Part shown: piece after piece, positions 5,303 to 6,071 of the stretch
Layout: the number at the start of each line of letters is the position of its first letter
Position numbering within the stretch: position 1 is the stretch's first letter
Source of the DNA: Gemmatimonadota bacterium
GTDB taxonomy: Bacteria; Gemmatimonadota; Gemmatimonadetes; Gemmatimonadales; GWC2-71-9
Reading direction: 5' to 3'
Length of the DNA: 6,071 nucleotides
NCBI GenBank assembly: GCA_024640185.1
Contig: JAHEFN010000154.1
Location: forward strand, 1 to 6,071
Translations under genes and position numbers: made by a program
Notes under the pieces: model-generated
Database searches by the model: none
What the model was told of the DNA's origin: nothing
Seen by the model: only the letters and a program-made list of their open reading frames with translations

Positions 5303-6071
5303 ATGTTCGCTTCGATTCGCAACCGCGTCCTGTTGATCCTTGGCCTCGTGGCCCTGTCGATCTTCTATCTCTTCCCGCGCGACCAGCTTGTCCGCGAGCA
5401 GGGTCCTGATGGTGTCATGCGTGACACGGTCATGAACCGCCTGCCGCTCAAGCTCGGGCTCGACCTGCAGGGGGGGATGCATATCGCCCTCGAGCTCGAC
5501 GAGTCCGAACAGGTCTCCGCCAACCCGGAAGAGGACATCAACCTCGCCCTCACGGTGTTGCGCAAGCGCGTCGACGAATTCGGGGTCGCCGAGCCGGTGA
5601 TCCAGAAGGTCGGCGATGACCGCATCGTCGTCGAGCTGGCCGGGATTCGTGATCCGGCCCGGGCCAAGGAGATCGTCGCCAAGGCCGCCAAGCTCGAGTT
5701 CCGGATCACCGACATGTCGGGTGCCCTCGAGGCGGCCCTGCCGTCGATGGACCGGGTCCTCAACCAACTCGGTGTCCGGAGCGAGGCACCCGACAGTCCG
5801 GTGACGTCCCAGCTCGATGCCCTCCTCGCGGGAACCGACACCGCCACAGCCGACGCCGTGCCGGCGGCCGACACCGCCGCCTCGGCCGCGGGTGGACCGA
5901 TCCTGCAGACGCTGATCCAGCCGGCGGCGGTCTATGGCTACAGCTACAACACCGGACCGATGCCCGGGCAGTTCGCGGTGCTCGAGACCGCCTGGGTGCG
6001 GGTCGACTCGATGCTTCGCATCCCCGACGTGGCCCGTCTGCTCAACCGGAACGTCGAGTTTCGCTGGGCCG
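5303..6071 (+). CDS. secD: Protein translocase subunit SecD, 3' partial
   Basis: SecD works with SecF in the inner membrane and uses the proton motive force to pull secreted proteins out of the SecYEG channel. The frame gives 256 residues from ATG 5303 and runs off the window. Residues about 7-24 form the first membrane helix (NRVLLILGLVALSIFYLF) with a basic residue on each side. The SecD signature LGLDLQGGMHIALEL starts at residue 51. The P1 periplasmic domain begins with LRKRVDEFGVAEPVIQKVGDDRIVVELAGI and AKLEFRI. An Ala/Thr/Asp-rich low-complexity insert lies at about 178-199 (TDTATADAVPAADTA). The later membrane helices are beyond the window. The start is 2 bases after the ribF stop; only a weak GAG (5295-5297) precedes it, so coupled translation from ribF is likely. 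No yajC lies in front of it, unlike the frequent yajC-secD-secF order; secF may follow outside. Confidence 0.95.
   Translation, partial: MFASIRNRVLLILGLVALSIFYLFPRDQLVREQGPDGVMRDTVMNRLPLKLGLDLQGGMHIALELDESEQVSANPEEDINLALTVLRKRVDEFGVAEPVIQKVGDDRIVVELAGIRDPARAKEIVAKAAKLEFRITDMSGALEAALPSMDRVLNQLGVRSEAPDSPVTSQLDALLAGTDTATADAVPAADTAASAAGGPILQTLIQPAAVYGYSYNTGPMPGQFAVLETAWVRVDSMLRIPDVARLLNRNVEFRWA

Overview
The window is a stretch of ordinary but very tightly packed bacterial housekeeping DNA: one plus-strand operon of six genes for translation initiation, ribosome maturation, tRNA modification, flavin cofactor synthesis and protein export. The order is an L7Ae-like ribosomal/RNA-binding protein (5' end outside the window), infB, rbfA, truB, ribF and secD (3' end outside the window). 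G+C is high and third codon positions are mostly G/C, which explains the many long antisense and shifted-frame open frames. SecD and the overall operon suggest a high-GC, diderm-like bacterium. The SecD N-terminus, its Ala/Thr-rich insert and the ribF-secD link look to me most like Gemmatimonadota, but this is recall-based inference and not proven by the sequence.

Layout: bases 1-331 hold the end of the L7Ae/YlxQ-like gene. After 12 bases with a strong Shine-Dalgarno, infB (GTG start) runs to 3115. rbfA follows after 3 bases. truB overlaps rbfA by 4 bases if it starts at the non-standard codon CTG at 3490. ribF overlaps truB by 4 bases (GTGA) if it starts at GTG 4350. secD starts 2 bases after ribF and is open to the window end. 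There is no intergenic gap over 12 bases, no promoter or Rho-independent terminator that I can see, no RNA gene, no mobile element and no CRISPR array.

How the genes work together: IF-2 places initiator tRNA on the 30S subunit, RbfA matures the 30S subunit, TruB makes pseudouridine 55 in tRNA, the L7Ae-like protein probably binds RNA or the ribosome, RibF makes FMN and FAD, and SecD helps drive secretion through SecYEG. The first four form the widely conserved nusA-infB type cluster.

I found no undescribed multi-gene system. The most interesting signals lie at the gene junctions. truB has no ATG, GTG or TTG that would keep its conserved N-terminal motif, while a CTG with good Shine-Dalgarno spacing fits exactly. 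The truB/ribF junction carries a 12-pair inverted repeat whose loop is the truB stop codon and whose stem buries the ribF Shine-Dalgarno and start. Smaller GC-rich hairpins sit at the other three junctions from infB onward. Together these suggest a chain of translational coupling.
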